Of a stretch of DNA of 7,186 nt, positions 5,501 to 7,186 are shown piece by piece. A program made the translations under genes and the position numbers. The DNA comes from Mollicutes bacterium. Its GTDB lineage: Bacteria; Bacillota_I; Bacilli_A; Izemoplasmatales; Izemoplasmataceae. The notes under the pieces were generated by a model that ran no database searches, was not told where the DNA came from, and saw only the letters and a program-made list of their open reading frames with translations. How positions within the stretch are numbered: position 1 is the first letter of the stretch; every line of letters starts with the position of its first letter. Location of the stretch: assembly GCA_003551455.1 (NCBI GenBank), contig PUMR01000006.1, forward strand, positions 1 through 7,186, written 5' to 3'.

Positions 5501-5509
5501 TGTTATAAT
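5501..5509 (+). promoter_or_regulatory. Extended -10 promoter of the 97-aa protein gene
   Basis: TGT (5501-5503) precedes a perfect TATAAT (5504-5509), followed by an A-run. The -35 region is not recognisable and is taken up by an inverted repeat. The predicted start is near 5516. Confidence 0.7.
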
Positions 5510-5558
5510 AAAAAAGAGGCCTGCCGTGCCAATCTTTTATGAAAGGACGCTTTCGGAC

Positions 5559-5852
5559 ATGAAGAACGATTGGGAGAAACGCATCCGTCGAGCCCGTGCG
5601 CTCATCGCCCGGGGGCGATTCCAGCGTTTCGTGACGAAAGAGCTCTCCGGCTACGAGAAAGCGCCGGTGAGCGACCGGATCCGGATCGAGGGGAAAATCT
5701 ATGTCCCCTTCATCGACATCGAGACAGAAGCGGTGGTCTATGTCGCCGAAGCCGGGAAGAACCAAGACCGGGTGCACACCGTCCTCACCTTCTCCGCCCG
5801 CGAGGTCGAAGCGGCTTCAAAGGCTTATGATTGGTACGATGCGGACTCTTGA
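5559..5852 (+). CDS. Hypothetical 97-aa protein
   Basis: Start ATG 5559 is chosen because AAAGGA (5542-5547) lies 11 nt upstream and the predicted transcription start near 5516 leaves too little leader for the in-frame GTG at 5526. The frame continues open further upstream, to 5406, but that part crosses the terminator and promoter and is not coding. Residues 1-30 are strongly basic and look like an amphipathic helix (KRIRRARALIARGRFQR at 7-23). Residues 41-78 alternate like beta strands (IRIEGKIYVPFIDIETEAVVYVAE), and the tail is acidic (YDWYDADS). There is no signal peptide or membrane segment, so it is probably cytosolic. I do not recognise the family; a small nucleic-acid-binding protein is one possibility on charge alone. 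Confidence 0.7.
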   Translation: MKNDWEKRIRRARALIARGRFQRFVTKELSGYEKAPVSDRIRIEGKIYVPFIDIETEAVVYVAEAGKNQDRVHTVLTFSAREVEAASKAYDWYDADS

Positions 5853-5856
5853 AACC

Positions 5857-5884
5857 CATGAGCACCCGCTTGATGGTGCTCATG
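5857..5884 (+). repeat. Perfect 10-bp inverted repeat between the 97-aa gene and the lipoprotein gene
   Basis: CATGAGCACC (5857-5866) and GGTGCTCATG (5875-5884) are perfect inverted copies with an 8-bp spacer. It begins 4 bp after the stop codon. No T-run follows, so it is not a typical intrinsic terminator. It could be an operator, an RNA-stabilising stem or a bidirectional-type terminator. A -35-like TTGAAA (5849-5854) lies just upstream, but no good -10 is found after it. Confidence 0.65.
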
Positions 5885-5912
5885 AAATCTATGGAAAGGG
5901 GATTCGATCCAC

Positions 5913-7186
5913 ATGAAAAGATTCCTTCTCGGTTTCACACTCTTTTTGTTCACTTTGACGCTTGCCGCTTGCGGGCTCTTCGAGGATTCGCCGGAAGACG
6001 TGGCCGATGACACCCTTGAAGACTTCGACGGCACCCTGGGCCATCTGGAGCCCCTCTTCGACAACATCGAGGAGGGCGACACCAATACGCTGCAATTCCG
6101 CTTCGACGCCGTCTATAACGACGGCGATATGCGAGAAGAGGTGCGCATCGACGTCTTGAACCGCTACGTCCGGACCGAAGAAACGCTGCACACCGAACTC
6201 TTCATGGACATCCGGATCGATGACGAAGAAATGGAGGTCCATTTCTTCACCATCGAGACCGAAGATTCTTTGACATATTATGTCGATGCCTCCCGCCTCT
6301 TCGAAGAATTGCAGGACGAACTTGACGACGAAGCGGATGTCGACATCTTCGAACTTTTCGCCATCGAACACGACTTTCTCCGCTTCGAGATCGAAGAGGA
6401 CCTGTTAGAGGCCGTCACGGACCATTTCCAAGATGAATTCGCAGACGAGATCGAAGACGAGCTCGGCGTTTCCATCGAGGATTTCGAGGCGATGGTCGCC
6501 GAGATGACGAGGTTCGAAAAGTACACGAACCTCGCCTACTATGACGACCACGAACATCTCGAGGTCGCGCTCGAAAAATCGGGCGACACCCAGGTCGAGA
6601 CCGTGATGACCATGAACCGCGACATGTTCGAGGATCTTTTGAAAGACCTCTTCGAAGACATCCTCGCCACCATGCGCATCATGGACGACACCCTCCCCGA
6701 AGACGTCGAGGACTTCGAGCCCTACCAGGAGATGATGGCGGAGATGGACGATTTCGAGAGCCACACCTTCCGCCTCGTCCATGAACCCTACGACCCCACC
6801 CACATGGACTTCGAGCTCGATTTCCTCCCGCTACTCGCCCAACTGGATCCCGAACACCATGAGCACTACGAGGTGTTCGAGGCCAGTCTGCACATGTCGC
6901 TCGGGGCCGAAATCGAAACCCCCGACGAATACACCGACATGAACCGCATCATGGATGAGATCATGATGGCCTCCTACACGGGGGAAGCCATGTTCATCCT
7001 CCAACAGGCCGCCATGTTCATGGACATCGTCAGTCCGGGAGAACATACACTCGGAAGCCTTGAAGACGACTTCGGATTCTTGCGTCTCCGTTTTTCCCGT
7101 TCGAGCACCATCACCTTCATCGACGGCGATGATTTCGATGTTGTCGGCAACTTCAAGCATCTCGACGACAGCGACATCTTCCATGA
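5913..7186 (+). CDS. Acidic surface lipoprotein, 3' end outside window
   Basis: Starts at ATG 5913 with AAAGGGG (5895-5901) 11 nt upstream and stays open to the last base (424 codons), so the C-terminus is missing. The N-terminus is a type II signal peptide: KR at 2-3, a hydrophobic stretch 4-17, and the lipobox LAAC with C20 as the residue that is lipidated and becomes the mature N-terminus. The exported part is very rich in Asp and Glu (more than a quarter by eye), contains only five lysines in 424 residues, and has many Met (about twenty). Acidic helical stretches (around 125-195 and 240-290) alternate with strand-like segments such as LQFRFDAVYNDG and EEMEVHFFTIET, reminiscent of substrate-free lipoproteins with repeated beta structure. 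I do not recognise the family. No clear promoter is visible, so transcription may come from 5501 or from the region of the preceding inverted repeat. Confidence 0.85.
   Translation, partial: MKRFLLGFTLFLFTLTLAACGLFEDSPEDVADDTLEDFDGTLGHLEPLFDNIEEGDTNTLQFRFDAVYNDGDMREEVRIDVLNRYVRTEETLHTELFMDIRIDDEEMEVHFFTIETEDSLTYYVDASRLFEELQDELDDEADVDIFELFAIEHDFLRFEIEEDLLEAVTDHFQDEFADEIEDELGVSIEDFEAMVAEMTRFEKYTNLAYYDDHEHLEVALEKSGDTQVETVMTMNRDMFEDLLKDLFEDILATMRIMDDTLPEDVEDFEPYQEMMAEMDDFESHTFRLVHEPYDPTHMDFELDFLPLLAQLDPEHHEHYEVFEASLHMSLGAEIETPDEYTDMNRIMDEIMMASYTGEAMFILQQAAMFMDIVSPGEHTLGSLEDDFGFLRLRFSRSSTITFIDGDDFDVVGNFKHLDDSDIFH

Noticed and set aside
1..7186. TGA read as tryptophan (Mycoplasma-type code)
   Set aside because: TGA ends seven of the nine complete or 3'-complete genes at family-appropriate lengths, and in one case sits inside a terminator hairpin; Trp is encoded by TGG.
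1..7186. Mobile element, phage, CRISPR, tRNA or rRNA
   Set aside because: No transposase or integrase motif, no spaced direct-repeat array, no cloverleaf and no rRNA-like stretch was seen on either strand.

Overview
The window is GC-rich bacterial DNA with strongly C-ending codon use. All genes lie on the + strand. Gram-positive traits are purine-rich Shine-Dalgarno sites, a type II (lipobox) signal peptide, a short PadR regulator paired with a HAAS/DUF1700-type membrane protein, a DegV/FakB protein and TGn-extended -10 promoters. I infer a member of the Bacillota or a relative, including the GC-rich Bacilli/Acholeplasma-like lineages; this is a guess at phylum level only. Seven of nine visible stop codons are TGA, several sit next to hairpin terminators, and Trp is written TGG. 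The standard bacterial code applies, not the Mycoplasma code.

Layout, left to right. (1) 1-360 is the C-terminal end of a cardiolipin synthase. (2) 386-2141 is a two-gene drug/lipid-type ABC exporter (ATPase plus ABC-2 permease, overlapping), 25 bp behind the synthase and probably co-transcribed with it. (3) 2224-2754 is a PduO-type cobalamin adenosyltransferase with its own promoter, followed by a hairpin that may act as terminator or attenuator. (4) 2821-3681 is a DegV/FakB fatty-acid-binding protein, closed by a T8-tailed terminator. (5) 3803-5066 is a two-gene regulatory module: a short PadR repressor and, overlapping by 8 nt, a HAAS-domain multi-pass membrane protein. Its promoter carries a perfect 9-1-9 inverted repeat over the predicted transcription start, a strong candidate for the PadR autoregulatory operator. 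(6) 5111-5446 is a small three-TM membrane protein with a TTG start and its own promoter and terminator. (7) 5559-5852 is a 97-aa protein of unknown function with its own promoter. (8) 5913 to the window end is a large, very acidic, lysine-poor lipoprotein, incomplete at the 3' end.

Much of the window concerns the cell envelope: cardiolipin synthesis, an exporter, fatty-acid binding, a PadR/HAAS membrane module, and a lipoprotein. The most notable items are the PadR operator architecture (a perfect palindrome plus a degenerate copy 31 bp upstream), the repeat structure of the HAAS protein (four copies of a two-TM unit), the mutually exclusive hairpins before the DegV gene, and the unusual composition of the terminal lipoprotein. 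I did not find a mobile element, CRISPR array, tRNA or rRNA.
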